This document shows positions 47,410 through 58,894 of a stretch of 64,000 nucleotides of DNA, piece after piece. How positions within the stretch are numbered: the stretch's first letter is position 1; every line of letters begins with the position of its first letter. Under the pieces are notes generated by a model. It searched no databases, was not told the DNA's origin, and saw only the letters and a list, made by a program, of their open reading frames with translations. The DNA lies in NCBI GenBank assembly GCA_928212115.1, contig CAKMRJ010005412.1, positions 257,941,916 to 258,005,915 of the forward strand, given 5' to 3'. The position numbers and the translations under genes were made by a program. This stretch comes from Lactuca virosa. Taxonomy: Eukaryota > Streptophyta > Magnoliopsida > Asterales > Asteraceae.

Positions 47410-49859
47410 TGAAGGACCCACACTTTCATATATAACAATTGTTACTCCGAAACATGCTACATGCATATTCATAAAACAATATTTTATATTGATAAAGCGG
47501 TTACAAACTACTGGATACAAACCCACTATTTCATAGTGTTATATATTACATAACTTCCCAGGATTCTATAGATTTATACATATGGGAGTGCAAAATACAA
47601 TAGTTTCAAACTATTCGAAAATCTTCTATCAAAACAATAGTTTCAAACTATTCAAAAATCTTCTATCAGTATATAACTATACTGGAAGCTTATCTCCTGC
47701 AAATTAGTTAAACATTGAGAGGGGTAAGCGGTGACACTTAGTGAGTTCAGTAATAGATACAATATAATGTTATGCCATATATATATATTTCACTATGGCA
47801 GAGGCAAGGAGGATCAAGGAACAACAAAGGCATATGTGAATCATGTGACAAACTTTCCATATCAATCATTGATTTGATTCAAAGATATACAATCAATGAG
47901 ACATAACAATTTCCATACTTGATATACATCAATAAAGCTTTGGCCCAAATGGCACAGAAGACATACAACTTCGGATTAACCTTTTGGTAGATTTCACGCT
48001 TATAGCCCTGTCTAACCTTTTGCCAATACCATAGAATAGAAATCATTCTCTTACGGAGACATGTTCTACATGGCCAGAGGCTACATACCAGTACCAATAT
48101 GAATCTAAGTCCTTTCACTGATCACATGGTCAAAGGTATTTCTTTTGCTATTAAAATAACGAATAAAAATAACACGGAGAATACTCAAGAATATCATTTT
48201 GCTAGAATATTCAGGCTTTCAGCCTTATCTTAGGATACTACCGAAGCCAAAGTGATGCCTATGTCATACACTTCATGGTCAACGGTTCATACCAATACCC
48301 AAGTGATGCCTATGTCATACACTTCAAGTCAAAGGTACAGACTTGCTATAAAAATAGCGGAAATAATAACTCGAGATGATAACATGGAAAAACACATAGC
48401 ACATATAACACATAACATATAATTGTTCCTATATATTAAACTCACCGTGAAATAACCGGGGGTTAAAATAGTAATTCGGGCAGCACTTCGACTCTAAATA
48501 TGACTTTATTCGTTGAAAACCGGGCTCTGCGAAGGTAGAGCTTCGAAACCGAAAAGATAAATTTTTCGGGCTTCTCGGGAATCTTGGGGCGTGTTTCGGG
48601 CTTTGGAATTAGTACTGGGGCTTCGAGGGAAGTGGAAGAAGAGGAAATATAAGTTTAGGGGTGAAAATTGCCAAATTTGTAACTTTTACCCGGGAGGTCT
48701 CGCACCCCTTATATAGGTGCGAGCCTCGGATCCGAAGCGAGGGGGTGAAGGCACGTGTATGAGAGGTTCGGACCAGGTGGCAGCAGGGCGAGGCTCGGTT
48801 CGGACAGCTGCGAGCTTCGGATTGGTCGGGTGACGCGTCTACAGCTTCGGATCGGGTCAGCAGCCTTGGTCGAATCAGGAGGCTACACGCGGGTCGGATC
48901 ACGTGGGGCGCATGCGAGATCACGTGGCTTCGGACACCTGTGCGACACGCGTTGCTTCTCGGACATGCCACGCAGCAGCTTCAGACACGTGGCCAGCGCC
49001 GAGCGAGGGTGACGTGGCAGCACTATTCATGCGAAATTTCTCGAAAAATGTGCCCAATCTTGTAAAATCCATAACTTTCTCATACGGGCTCCGTTTTTTA
49101 CGTTATTTTTATGCACGCGTACAGAAAATTATGCTCTACAACTTTCGTTTAGACTTCGTTGGAAAATTTTGACTTTATTTTTATATTATTATTTTTAACA
49201 GACCGGGACTGGTAAATCCGTTAAAAATTCATAACTTCTTCATCCGACGTCCGTTTTCGTCAGACTTTTTACCGTTGTACTGCTAATGACGAGACATTCG
49301 ATTCTCGTTTAGGTTGTGTCGGCTAAAAATCACTCGATCTAAAATTCGAGTTTTTAGCTGTCTACTGCTAAGCTGAAACTTGTAAAAATCATAACTTCCT
49401 CATACGAAGTCAGATTTTGGCGTTCTTTTTATCGAACTTCTCGGTTTAACAAATACTAAGAATTTCATTTAGATCACTAAGGCTAAAAAGTAGTTTATCA
49501 AAAACTCACTTTTTACGTCATTCGGCACCGTGCCGGTTTTGTCGCGGATCTTCGATTGGTCATAACTTCTTCGTTATAACTCGGATTTCGATGAGGTTTT
49601 CGCCTATATGTTTCTAACGGGATTATCTACAACTTTAAATAATAAAATTTTACTTATTTCAAATTTTATATTTTCGCTAAATTTCACTATTTAGCTTTTA
49701 ATTGGAATCTCATAAGACTTCCAATAATTTATGAGTGATTCTAAACATAGTTTTACCTTATTTCTAGTAAAACTATCTGTTAGAACTCAATACTCAACAT
49801 CACATAATATTTCATAATATTATTTATTTAAAACACGATTTCAAAACGTGTATGTTACA
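47410..49859 (-). mobile_element. Solo LTR nested in inner element RNase H
   Basis: Plus-strand ends TGAAGGACCC and GTATGTTACA; flanks GCATC at 47405-47409 and 49860-49864 are a perfect 5-bp duplication. Removing the LTR and one flank restores the RNase H-integrase junction text VADA-LSRK in frame. Length 2450 bases, same family as LTR A at 21623-26320. It contains a duplicated AACAATAGTTTCAAACTATTC block (47600-47670), a repeated AAGTGATGCCTATGTCATACACTTCA block (48250-48325), and GC-rich CTTCGGAT repeats (48720-48870). The frames at 48609-49172 are by-products. Confidence 0.92.
49070..49859. repeat. Four copies of the 160-bp module in the nested solo LTR
   Basis: CATAACTT starts at 49070, 49230, 49390 and 49561: spacing 160, 160, 171, the same as in LTR A. 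Each copy continues with a CCGTTTT or CAGATTTT block. Confidence 0.8.
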
Positions 49860-50424
49860 GCATCTGCCACCATATTAGCCTTCCCAGGGTGATAAATGAT
49901 CTCACAATCATAATCCTTCACCACATCCAAGCATCGGCGCTGCCTTATATTCGGATTCGGCTGATCAATCAGATACCTCAGACTCTTGTGATCCTTGTAA
50001 ATGGTACAACATACCCCATAGAGGTAACGCCGCCAAATATTGAGGGCGAAAACCACAGCCTCCAACTCAAAGTCATGCGTTGGATAATTCGCCTCATGAG
50101 GCTTCAGCTGCCTCGAAGCATAAGCGATCACGCAACCCCTCTACATCAAAACTTCTCCCAAACATGTGATCAATGCATCACAATAAACCACAAAATCCTC
50201 AACACCCTTCGGCAGGGTCAGAATCAGTGCCTCACACAACCTCAGTCTCAATGTATCAAAAGTTGCCTGCAGCTCAGGCCCCCAGTGAAATGTAACCATC
50301 TTCTTTGTCAACCGAGTCAAAGGAACTGCTATCTTGGAAAAATCCTGGATAAATCTCCGATAGTAACCAGCAACGCCAAGGAAAATCTGAATCTCAGATG
50401 GAGACCTCAGAACCTCTCACTGCA
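49860..50424 (-). pseudogene. Inner element RNase H, 5' side of the solo LTR
   Basis: The frame 49841-50131 shows [38 protein letters not shown], then [17 protein letters not shown] and [11 protein letters not shown], ending at the LTR insertion. The third catalytic Asp (KDHKS) is present. The segment 50132-50424 should hold the first part of the domain but is broken by stops. It degrades RNA in RNA-DNA hybrids during reverse transcription in intact elements. Confidence 0.85.
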
Positions 50425-51195
50425 TCACGACCACGACCTTGGCTGGATCGACCAGAATACCATTCTGGTTGACAAGGTGCCCCACTGCACCTCGCGCAAC
50501 CAAAACTCACATTTGGAGAACTTTGCGAAACGTCTCTCCCTCCTCAAAGTCTCCAACACTTCCCTCAAGTGCTCCTCGTGCTGCGACTGAGTCTTAGAAT
50601 AAACCAATATATCATCAATAAACACAATCATAGACCGATCCAGCATCGGCCTGCACACGCGGTTCATGACGTCCATGAACGCGGCTGAAGCACTGGTGAG
50701 CCCAAAAGGCATCACCACAAACTCGTAATGACCATAACGAGTCCAGAAAGCTGTCTTCTGCACATCCTCCTCTCTAACCCTCATCTGATGATAACTCGAT
50801 CACAAATCAATCTTGGAAAACCAAGATGCACCCTGAAGCTGGTAAAAAAGATCATCAATCCTCAGGAGTCGATAATTGTTCTTCACCGTTGCCTTATTCA
50901 ACTCCTGGTAGTCAATGCACATACAATGAGACTCATCCTTCTTCTTCACAAACAATATCGATGCTCCCCATGGAGAACATCTCGGTCGAATGAATCCCTT
51001 GTCTAACAGCTCTTCCATCTGTATAGACAACTCCTGCATCTCGGAAGGAGCCAACCGGTACGGTGCTTTGGCTATCGGAGCTGCACCTGGACCCCAGATC
51101 AATCCTGAACTCAACACGCCTCTCGGGAGGCACCCCAGGCAAATCCTATGGAAACACATCGGGATAATCCTGAACAATCGGCACCTCATCCACAA
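50425..51195 (-). pseudogene. Inner element reverse transcriptase
   Basis: Two frames cover the domain: 50800-51195 ([34 protein letters not shown].., ending [10 protein letters not shown]) and 50425-50784 ([29 protein letters not shown].., with the active site [12 protein letters not shown]). Between them an Arg codon reads TGA (about 50797), and after REVQ a frameshift precedes the connection domain. The catalytic FIDD is intact. Confidence 0.88.
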
Positions 51196-51352
51196 TCACC
51201 TTATCCTTATCCTGGGTATCCATAACATAGGCGACAAATCTTGAACAACCCTGCTGAATATAACGTCTGGCTCTCGTTGTTGAACACAATAACGACCCAC
51301 TCTGAGCTCTCTCTCCCTAAACCATAAACTCTCCCCCACTTAGGGTTCGAAT

Positions 51353-51669
51353 CTAGGATAACTGCTGCTTACAATCGAACACCACCGGATTGGGGCTCAA
51401 CCAATCCACACCTAAAATAACCTTGTTCCCCCATAAAGGAATGGGAACTAAATCAATCGAATACTCCTCACTGAACAGCTGAAGAGTACAACCCCAATGA
51501 ACCCTCGCAACTCGAATAGATCTATCATTTGCGATCTCAACATCTAATAGACAATCTAGCTCCCCCGGAGCTCTAGCAAACCTCTTGCTAAGCGCAAGCG
51601 ATACAAAGGATTGGGTAGCCCCCGAATCAAACAACACCAAAGTAGATATATCATTCACAAGGAACGATC
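51353..51669 (-). pseudogene. Inner element aspartic protease
   Basis: Begins SFLVNDISTLVLFDSGATQSFVSLALSKRF, with the DSGA active site, and continues PIPLWGNKVILGVDWLSPNPVVFDCKQQ. The frame is open through the domain. It would process the polyprotein. It follows a short intron-like gap at 51670-51738 that happens to be in frame. Stops follow downstream before reverse transcriptase. Confidence 0.85.
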
Positions 51670-51738
51670 CTAAAATAAAACATATAAATATAAGCAGACA
51701 AATCAATATAATTAAAGAGATAACGAGAAGATACATAC
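51670..51738 (-). other. Intron between gag and protease, inner element
   Basis: Minus strand: exon ..GTGATGG, then GTATGTATCTTCTCG .. TATTTTAG, then GATCGTTCC. Splicing (69 bases, phase 1) joins VVMG to SFLVN as in the family's uninterrupted VVTGTFLVN pattern. The retained form is in frame and would add a hydrophobic 23-residue stretch. Confidence 0.75.
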
Positions 51739-52933
51739 CCATCACCACATCAGGCGCCGCGCGAGCCTCCTCGATCGTCAACTGGAAAGCCCTGCTCCTC
51801 ACTGGTGCATCCGCCTTGCCCAAGCGGCCATTAGTGATCCAAAGAGTCGCATGAGCAGGTGCTAACACCGGCCCTGCTACAGCCAAACTCGGACATTAGG
51901 CCTTCTTGTGGTCCCTCTGATTACAATGAAAGAAAATCAGATTAGATCCTGGGGTGGTAATGGTAGCAGTAAAATCTTTGCTATAATGACCCGTCCGACC
52001 GCACTTGAAGCAACCCAAACCACCAATTTTGCACGGTCCCTCGTGGGTCTTGCCTTACTTCCCACAGCGGCTCCGGCCCTGCTGGCCTCTCGGTCTCAAA
52101 TCCTGAACCTTGGGCCTCTTACCCGATCCCCCTTAAACCTGAGCCTGATCTGGATTCCTCTTCTTCTCCATCTCAATATCAATCTCCCTTTTTCAGCCTC
52201 TCGCTATCATGTCCTCCAATGTCTTGCAACTGGATCGACTCACAAATTTCCAGATATCGCTCCTCAATATCTCGTGATACCTCACCTTCTTCATCTCTTC
52301 GTCCGCCACATACTGCGGAACCAAAAGTGCCCTCTCCCGAAACATCACAATGATCTCAACCACCGTCTCAGTAGTCTGGCGGAGATCCTAAAACTCTCGC
52401 GCCAACTGCTGCACGTCGATACTGGTGCAAACTCAGCCCTAAACCTAGTCACAAAATCATCACAGGACATGGAATCAACAACCTCATCACCAACGGAGCG
52501 CCCAACCTCCTCCCACCAATCTTGTGCTCTGTCCTTCAGAAGACAGGATGCAAGTCTGACCTTTGTCCCCTCGGGACAACTGCTGGTGCGGAAACGTTAG
52601 CAACATCAGCTAACCACCACCTGCTCGCTATCGGGTCGTTCTCCCCGAAGTAGTCTGGAGCCCCACATGCCCGTAACTCCATGAAGGTCAAAGAACACGT
52701 CCCTACCAAGGCCACCATCTCAGAACGAAACGAGCTCAACCGCTCATCCAAAATCTCCAGAATGCCTCTTTGACCGTACCAAAGATCACAGGAGTCTGCT
52801 TGAGAATGCAACGTGTAATCTTAGACGAAAGGAACTCCCTTGTCTGATCATCCAACTGCTCAGCTCCAGAACCTGATCCCGAGCCCTCCCCAGTACAATA
52901 AATGCCAACAAATCTGCCCCGCAGAGTCACCAT
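51739..52933 (-). pseudogene. Inner element gag remnant
   Basis: Starts MVTLRGRFVGIYCTGEGSGSG at 52933. The capsid-like part includes FMELRACGAPDYFGENDPIASRWWLADVANV (52536-52811). Near 51965-52010 a zinc knuckle reads CFKCGRTGHYSKDF, with the last Cys replaced by Phe; a second, CNQRDHKKA-stop-C, follows near 51900. The end RAFQLTIEEARAAPDVVMG joins the intron. Frameshifts lie at about 52810, 52536 and 51886. Confidence 0.8.
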
Positions 52934-53862
52934 ACTGAAAATAGACCATATAAACCATCAGAATAAGCATCAAAATATATTGAGGGATCATAAACTCTAC
53001 AAGCTTCCTGGTTTCATAGCAACTCTCCTTGACTCGAGTACGGATCCTCTGCTTCAAGTAGTACGGGTTTATACTAACTTCCACATCTATCCGTACTTTC
53101 CTCAAGGATTATCTTGAATCCGCCAAGTCACCTTATATCCAAATAATTAACCCTCATCAAGACAAGGCTCCCAGCACTCGATCTCATACTATGTTTTCCT
53201 AGGGAAAACTCCACACCACTCTCCACCATCAACTTCAGAAGGAACTCCCGCTAACTTCCTATAACTAGATCACGAATACAATTACATATCACCGAAACTA
53301 GATAATTCTTCGAATGAGAGGTCTCACACTACAACGGTTGGACTTAAAAAAGAGTTGCGCAATAGAGTTAAAACCTATCCTTCTAAAATTATTTATTTTC
53401 GATAATATGTAACTTAGCATATTTGCTTACTAGTTAGTTGAAGCTAGTGAGAACTCCTAAAAAGCACAAAGCAAGCACCATTCGAGCATCAAGTAATCAG
53501 AACCAAGCATCACGTAATCAGACCACCCTATCACTGACAGATCAGTACTAGCATGCAAGTCTACAAGCTCATAAAAAGGCATATGAAGGCATCTCTCCTA
53601 GCATTCTATCATGCAAATATTGAGCATATCCTTAGCCCTAACTAGCATGCGGTTCACAGATTCACATATCAAATCATATCAGATAACATATATGGATATT
53701 TTAGGAAAACTTACTTGAGTTCGGTCGACTGCATGCACCACACCCTTTCTTGTCTTAGAAAACCCTTTTCCTAAAAATATATTTCTTTTTAAAAAACTTT
53801 ACCAAATCCTCAGTTTGAGTTCAGACACACCGAGAGTATGTCCAAATCCCTCAAACCAAGAC
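52934..53862 (-). other. 5' untranslated leader of inner element
   Basis: Between primer site and gag start; no gene. It would contain the packaging signal, which cannot be recognised by sequence alone. Confidence 0.5.
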
Positions 53863-53875
53863 TCGGATACCAACT
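53863..53875 (-). other. Primer binding site of inner element, initiator Met tRNA type (altered)
   Basis: On the minus strand TTGGTATCCGAGTC follows the 5' LTR; it corresponds to TGGTATCAGAGC with changes. The outer element keeps the exact form. Confidence 0.6.
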
Positions 53876-55701
53876 TGTAACGTCCCAGAAATAAGACCCA
53901 AAAATTTCATTTTTTGATTTAATAAAAACATTAATCCAACATTGTCATACAACCCCAAAATATAAAAATGTGATAATACATCAAAACATATGAGAGTAAT
54001 TCTCAAAGTGCGGAAAAAGGTGGTGTGTGCTCTGCAATCATCTCAGGTACTTCCCTTTCGATCCTGATGTACCTGAAACGTAAAATGAAAACCGTAAGCA
54101 CATAGATTAGTGAGTTCCCCAAAAATACCACATACCAAACATAAATAAACACATATTAGGCCCCGCCCCACATCGGGCCCTGCCAGGCATCAAGTCCCAC
54201 CCGACCTCGGGCGTCGCCCGACATTGAACCCTGCTTGGTTTACAGATATGTCATTCATCAGGCCGCGCCCGATACACATACAACATAAAACATATAATCA
54301 TACTAACACATGCAATAATCACAAAGATAATAGCATACAATACTGTCATCGGACCTCGCCCGACATCGAGCCCCGCTCGGTATACATACTAACGCATACA
54401 CATGCAAGAGTCACGTACACATCTAGCATCCTATTATAATAAAGCATGGGTCGGCATTGGTGCCTTCGACCCGCTAAACACAGTGGGGAAACTAACCTCG
54501 CACTGCTGAATCTCACAGAAAAATCCCTGGCTGCTGGCCCGCTAAAATCCCCGCGCTATCACAAAATAACATCCAATTAATAATTGGATCCCGACTCACA
54601 CTAAAAGTCCAACCAAGGGTAAAAGACCTTTTTACCTTTTCCTTAACTTGGACCAAGGCCAAAGCCAAATCCTAATGTCCAAAAAACCCAAATTCCAAAA
54701 GAATCATCCAAGGCCCAAATATGGTCCAATTTTCCAAATTGGGCCCAAACCCTTCATGGGCCTTCAACCAAAGGTCCAATAAAATATCCTTAGCCCAAAA
54801 ATAATATTTTGATGGCCCGAAAAGGACCTAATCATCTAGTGTCCAAACATGGCCCACCACCTTGAGCCTAATCATTTCGAAGTCCAACTCCTGAGTACAC
54901 ACGACGTACTCAGCTCGTACGCTAAGCGTACTCGCTTAAGGGCTTATACGCGCAGTGTACCTGCTTGTACACCCAACGTACTCCACCCTTTCAGCCAACT
55001 TTTTCATTCAGCTCTTAAAGGGTTAAGATTTCACTCTAACACTTAGATCTGACTTCCTTAGATGGTTTATCACGTAAAGTTGCCAACTTTAAGTGCATGC
55101 ATGGCTTAATGAGGCTCTAGTCTAGAGCATAAAAGAGCTTAATAAATGACTTAACACATGCATGAGACCACAAATGCCATAAAGCTTGCATTTTTTAGGT
55201 CAAAGGGACCTAAAGGACCCTAGATCTACCATCAATCACTTATGGAGTGAATCAAGAGGCTCAGCAACCCAACCATAGACTCAAAAAAGCACAAAATGGC
55301 ACCGAACTAGATCTAGCAACATGGATTAGCAAGATGGAAGCTTTTTACCTCATAAGGAAAGCAAATGAAGAACAAATCTTAGATCTTCAAGCTCCAAGAT
55401 CAACTCTAAATGGTTCATTCTTCTTCTTCTTCACAAGCACCCAAAAATCACACTTTAAGGCTCAAACTCTCAAGATCTCACTTAGGGTTCGATTTTCCGG
55501 ACAAGAGGGGATGGAGGCTGTCTAAACATAACCTAGTGAGGCTATTACAAGGTTTAAATTGGGTGCAACACCCTAAAATTAGGGCTTCATTAATCCATGC
55601 GTACACCACGTACGCCCAACATACTAGCTTAAGGACCAAGATGTAATACTTTTAATAAGGAGGGATTACATATGAAACTTACAAAATTTTCAAGTGTTAC
55701 A
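53876..55701 (-). repeat. 5' LTR of inner Gypsy element
   Basis: 1826 bases; matches 44086-45868 except for indels, including a GC-rich segment at about 54165-54250 (CCCGACCTCGGGCGTCGCCCGACAT region) mostly missing from the other copy, and a segment near 45690-45790 that is shortened here. Confidence 0.88.
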
Positions 55702-55987
55702 TTGACCATCCTTTAGGTCAAGCACCTCTCCACATACCAGACTATCTCCCTCTTCATACACGACCACTAGCAACTTAGTCTCAAATCCTGATACATCTTG
55801 GTGGCTCTCGAGTGTATCGAAAAGTGAGACTTATGTGCCTCCTACAAAACTATCTGTTTGATCACACCAAAAACCGGAACCCATGCCCGATAACACCGGG
55901 CCAACGATCCCCAACTATCGGTGACAAATCTGTCGATTTTCCCTTGATACTCTCATGTTTCTAGTTCTTCTTCTTGACTCCTTCTGC
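55702..55987 (-). pseudogene. Outer element integrase, N-terminal part
   Basis: Continues the integrase split by the inner element; it should hold the His/Cys zinc-binding segment and follows the RNase H end. Only degenerate text is readable, with stops, and the link to 44085 is inferred from the target duplication. Confidence 0.6.
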
Positions 55988-56430
55988 CTATGATCCTCTG
56001 ATCAAATCAAAAAGTGGGGAATCAATGGATATATTTATACACATATCCCCAGCTAAAGATCTAACTGAATTGCGGCTCAAAGTATCCGCAACCACGTTCG
56101 CTTTACCCGGATGGTAAAGAATCTTGCAGTCATAATCCTTGACCACATCAAGCAACCTGTGTTGCCTCATGTTCACTTTCGGCTGGTCCATAAGATATTT
56201 CAAACTCTTGAGGACCAACCCTACTGCCCCCAACTCCAGATCATGAGTAGGATAATGTGTCTCATGCGGCTTCAGCTGCCGAGAACTATATGCAACCACT
56301 CGCCCCCTCTGTATAAGAACCGCCCCCAAACCAGTGATAGATGCATCACAAAATACAATGAAATCCTTAATACCATCCGGAAGGGTCAATACTACGGCCT
56401 CGCATAATCTTTATCGCAATGTCTCAACGT
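55988..56430 (-). pseudogene. Outer element RNase H with internal deletion
   Basis: [37 protein letters not shown] and [12 protein letters not shown] are followed directly by [13 protein letters not shown]; about 15 residues that normally lie between, including the third catalytic Asp (the TDHKS motif), are missing without a frame change. The domain ends [15 protein letters not shown]. The enzyme would be dead. Confidence 0.88.
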
Positions 56431-56583
56431 CGTCTGCTGCTCAGGGCCCCATCGGAAATCCACGCCCTTCCTCGTCAGACGAGTGAGGGGTACAATAATC
56501 TTGGAGAAATCCTTGATAAATCTCCGATAATATACTACGAAACCCAGGAAAATCCTGATCTCTAAGGGAGACTTTGGAACCTC

Positions 56584-57380
56584 TCACTGCATCACAGCCT
56601 CAATCCTGGCCAGATCGACCAGAAGCCTGTTTTGGTTAACGAGATGCCCTAGGAACTGGACCTCTTGTAACCAAAAATTACATTTCGAGAACTTGGCATA
56701 CAACCGTTCTCGCCTCAACACTCCCAAAAGTTCTCGAAGGTGCTCCTTATAGTGCTCTCTGGTCTTAGAATACACCAAGATATCATCAATAAAAACAATA
56801 ACTGATCGATCGAGCATTGGCATGCATACCTGATTCATCAAATCCATAAACACTGCATGCATATTGATGAGCCCAAATGGAATCACCACGAACTCATAAT
56901 GTCCGGAACGAGTCTGAAATGCAATCTTCTCCATGTCCTCCTATTTAACCCTTACCTGATGATACCCATACCTTAGATCAATCTTGGAGAACCAAGATGC
57001 ACCCTACAACTGATCAAAGATGTCGTCAATCCGCGGAAGGGGATAACGGTTCTTCACCTTCAACTTGTTCAACTCCCGATAATCAATGCACATCCGGTGT
57101 GAACCATCCTTCTTCTTGACGAACAATATCAGCACTCCACACGGCGAACTACTCGGTCTAATGAACTGTTTCCTAATAGCTCCTGAAGATGAGAGGACAA
57201 CTCTTGCATCTCGGGCGGTGCTAAAAGGTACGATGCCTTGGCAATTGGAGCCGCACCTGGCACCAGGTCAATCCTGAACTCAACCTGCCTCTCGGGAGGC
57301 ACACAGTGCAACTCCTCCGGAAACACATCAGCAAACTCCCTAACAACTGGCACATCTAAAACCGAGACCTGCTCCCCCAC
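56584..57380 (-). pseudogene. Outer element reverse transcriptase
   Basis: N-terminal part at 57129-57380 ([37 protein letters not shown]); palm at 56584-56934 with GHYEFVVIPFGLINMHAVFMDLMNQV and active site [12 protein letters not shown], then LQEVQFLGHLVNQN. The segment between (56935-57128) is broken by stops. FIDD is intact. Confidence 0.88.
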
Positions 57381-57515
57381 CTAAGTATCAACCACATAGG
57401 TAAGATAACCCATACACCCATTCTGAATATACTACTGAGACCTAGCTGCCGAACAAAACTCTGATCCAACCTTGTTACCCTCTCTGTAGATGACCAATTC
57501 TCCCCCACTTGGGGT

Positions 57516-57838
57516 TTAAACCACTACTCGCTGCCCCTCGCAATCTATCATAGAACCAAACCTACTCAGCCAATCCATCCCCACTATCACGCATACATCC
57601 CCCATGGGGATAGGAATTAAATCAATCGGATAAGGCACCCCGAGAATATCCAGAACACAACCCTGATATACTCTAGATGCAGAAATCCCATGTTTTTTGG
57701 CAATAGAAACCTGCAACACACACTCTAACTTGCTATGGGGCATATCAAAATCCCTACTAAAAGATCGAGATATAAAGGACCGAATCGCGCCCGAGTCGAA
57801 TAAAAAAAGAGCAAGCAATGAATTCACTAAGAAGGTAC
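57516..57838 (-). pseudogene. Outer element aspartic protease
   Basis: GTFLVNSLLALFLFDSGAIRSFIS with DSGA active site, then GVPYPIDLIPIPMGDVCVIVGMDWLSRFGSMIDCEGQRVVV. The domain itself is open. It starts right after the intron acceptor at 57839. Confidence 0.87.
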
Positions 57839-57902
57839 CTATCAGAAACATAAACATAAGCATACCATAAAATAATCAACAATATGATAAAAAGAAACAT
57901 AC
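57839..57902 (-). other. Intron between gag and protease, outer element
   Basis: Minus strand: ..GTTACTG, then GTATGTTTC .. CTGATAG, then GTACCTTCTTAG. Splicing out 64 bases (phase 1) joins VVTG to TFLVN. Because 64 is not a multiple of three, retention shifts the frame, as the unspliced reading shows. Same position as in the inner element. Confidence 0.8.
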
Positions 57903-58894
57903 CAGTAACGACATCTGGCGCCGTCCTGGCCTTCTCTACTGTGAGTTGAAAATCACGACCTCGAGCCCTCGGGGACTCCGCCCTACCCTGTCGTCCATCG
58001 GTGATCCTCAAAGTAGCTAGAGCAGGAGCCTACGCTGGTCCCACCGTGAGCAAAGGACAGTTGGCCTTAATATGGCCAACCTGCTTACAGTGATAACAGA
58101 TCATGGTGGTCGGTGCGGGGACATGCTCGCGACAGTCCTTGGCTTAATGCCCATCCTTGCTATATTTGTGGCACGCAGAAGTAGATCGACAAGAACCCTC
58201 ATGAACCTTTCCGCACTTGCCACAAGTGTAGCCCCTCTGACTCCCAGATCTCACATCAATAGCCTTAAACCGCCTCACCGCAGGCTACGATGGCACCAGT
58301 GCCTGCCTCCACTCCCTCGTCTGGAGCTCCAACTCAATCTCCCGCGACCTAGCGGCCTCCTGTAACTCCACAAGTGTACCATAGCGCTGAGTAGACACAC
58401 ACTGGTGGATGTCTGTCTTGAGCATGCTTAAGTACGGGGTCATATGAGCTTGATTACAAGCAGAAAACTCAAGGCAAAAAGGTTCTCTCTCAGTGAACAT
58501 CTTGGCGATCTCAGTCACTAACTCCGTCCCCTCCCTTAGGTCCAGATACTCCTGGGCTAATATCCCTCTCTCTCTCTCACATCCAAAGGGGCGTATCTCG
58601 AGCGAAACATATCAAAAACTGCTCCCATGATACAACAACTCTCTGCTCTGGAGTGTATGAACTAGTAACCAGTCTCCACTAATCCTTCGCTCCAGACTGA
58701 AGAAGGTTTAAAGTGCACTTCACCTTCTGGTCAGCTGGGTAGGAGCAAGTAAAGAAACATCTGTCAACATCGGACAACCACCTCATGGAAATGATCGGAT
58801 CCTAGACTCCATCAAACACCGAGGGCTTCATATTGGTGAAGTCTCGGTACTAGAAGGCTCCTACTCCTGATCCAGATGCCCTCGTGAACACCAT
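57903..58894 (-). pseudogene. Outer element gag remnant
   Basis: Starts MVFTRASGSGVGAF at 58894. Recognisable are FDGV..DPIISMRWLSDVDRCFFTCSYPADQKVKC (about 58720-58830), MLKTDIHQCVSTQRYGTLVELQEAARSREIELELQ (58285-58518), and a zinc knuckle CYHCKQVGHIKANC (about 58064-58105) with all four ligands. The end QLTVEKARTAPDVVTG joins the intron. Many stops interrupt the frame. Confidence 0.82.

Larger units (their letters stand above)
44086..55701 (-). mobile_element. Inner Ty3/Gypsy chromovirus-type element nested in the outer integrase
   Basis: LTRs at 44086-45868 and 53876-55701 begin TGTAACGTCCC on the plus strand. Flanks are TTAAC (44081-44085) and TTGAC (55702-55706), a 5-bp duplication with one G-to-A change. 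Minus-strand order: primer site, gag, intron, protease, reverse transcriptase, RNase H, integrase with chromodomain-like tail, polypurine tract. RNase H is interrupted by a solo LTR (47410-49859); without that the element is about 9.2 kb. Frames are broken but less decayed than in the outer copy. Confidence 0.9.

Noticed and set aside
48609..49172. Arg/Ser-rich frames of 85-120 codons
   Set aside because: They lie in the GC-rich part of the solo LTR, overlap on opposite strands, and show no domain.
49889..50590. 233-codon plus-strand frame
   Set aside because: It is antisense to the reverse transcriptase/RNase H region, where the minus strand shows the FIDD and KDHKS motifs.
51908..52600. 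230-codon plus-strand frame
   Set aside because: Antisense to gag of the inner element, whose zinc knuckle and capsid phrases are on the minus strand.
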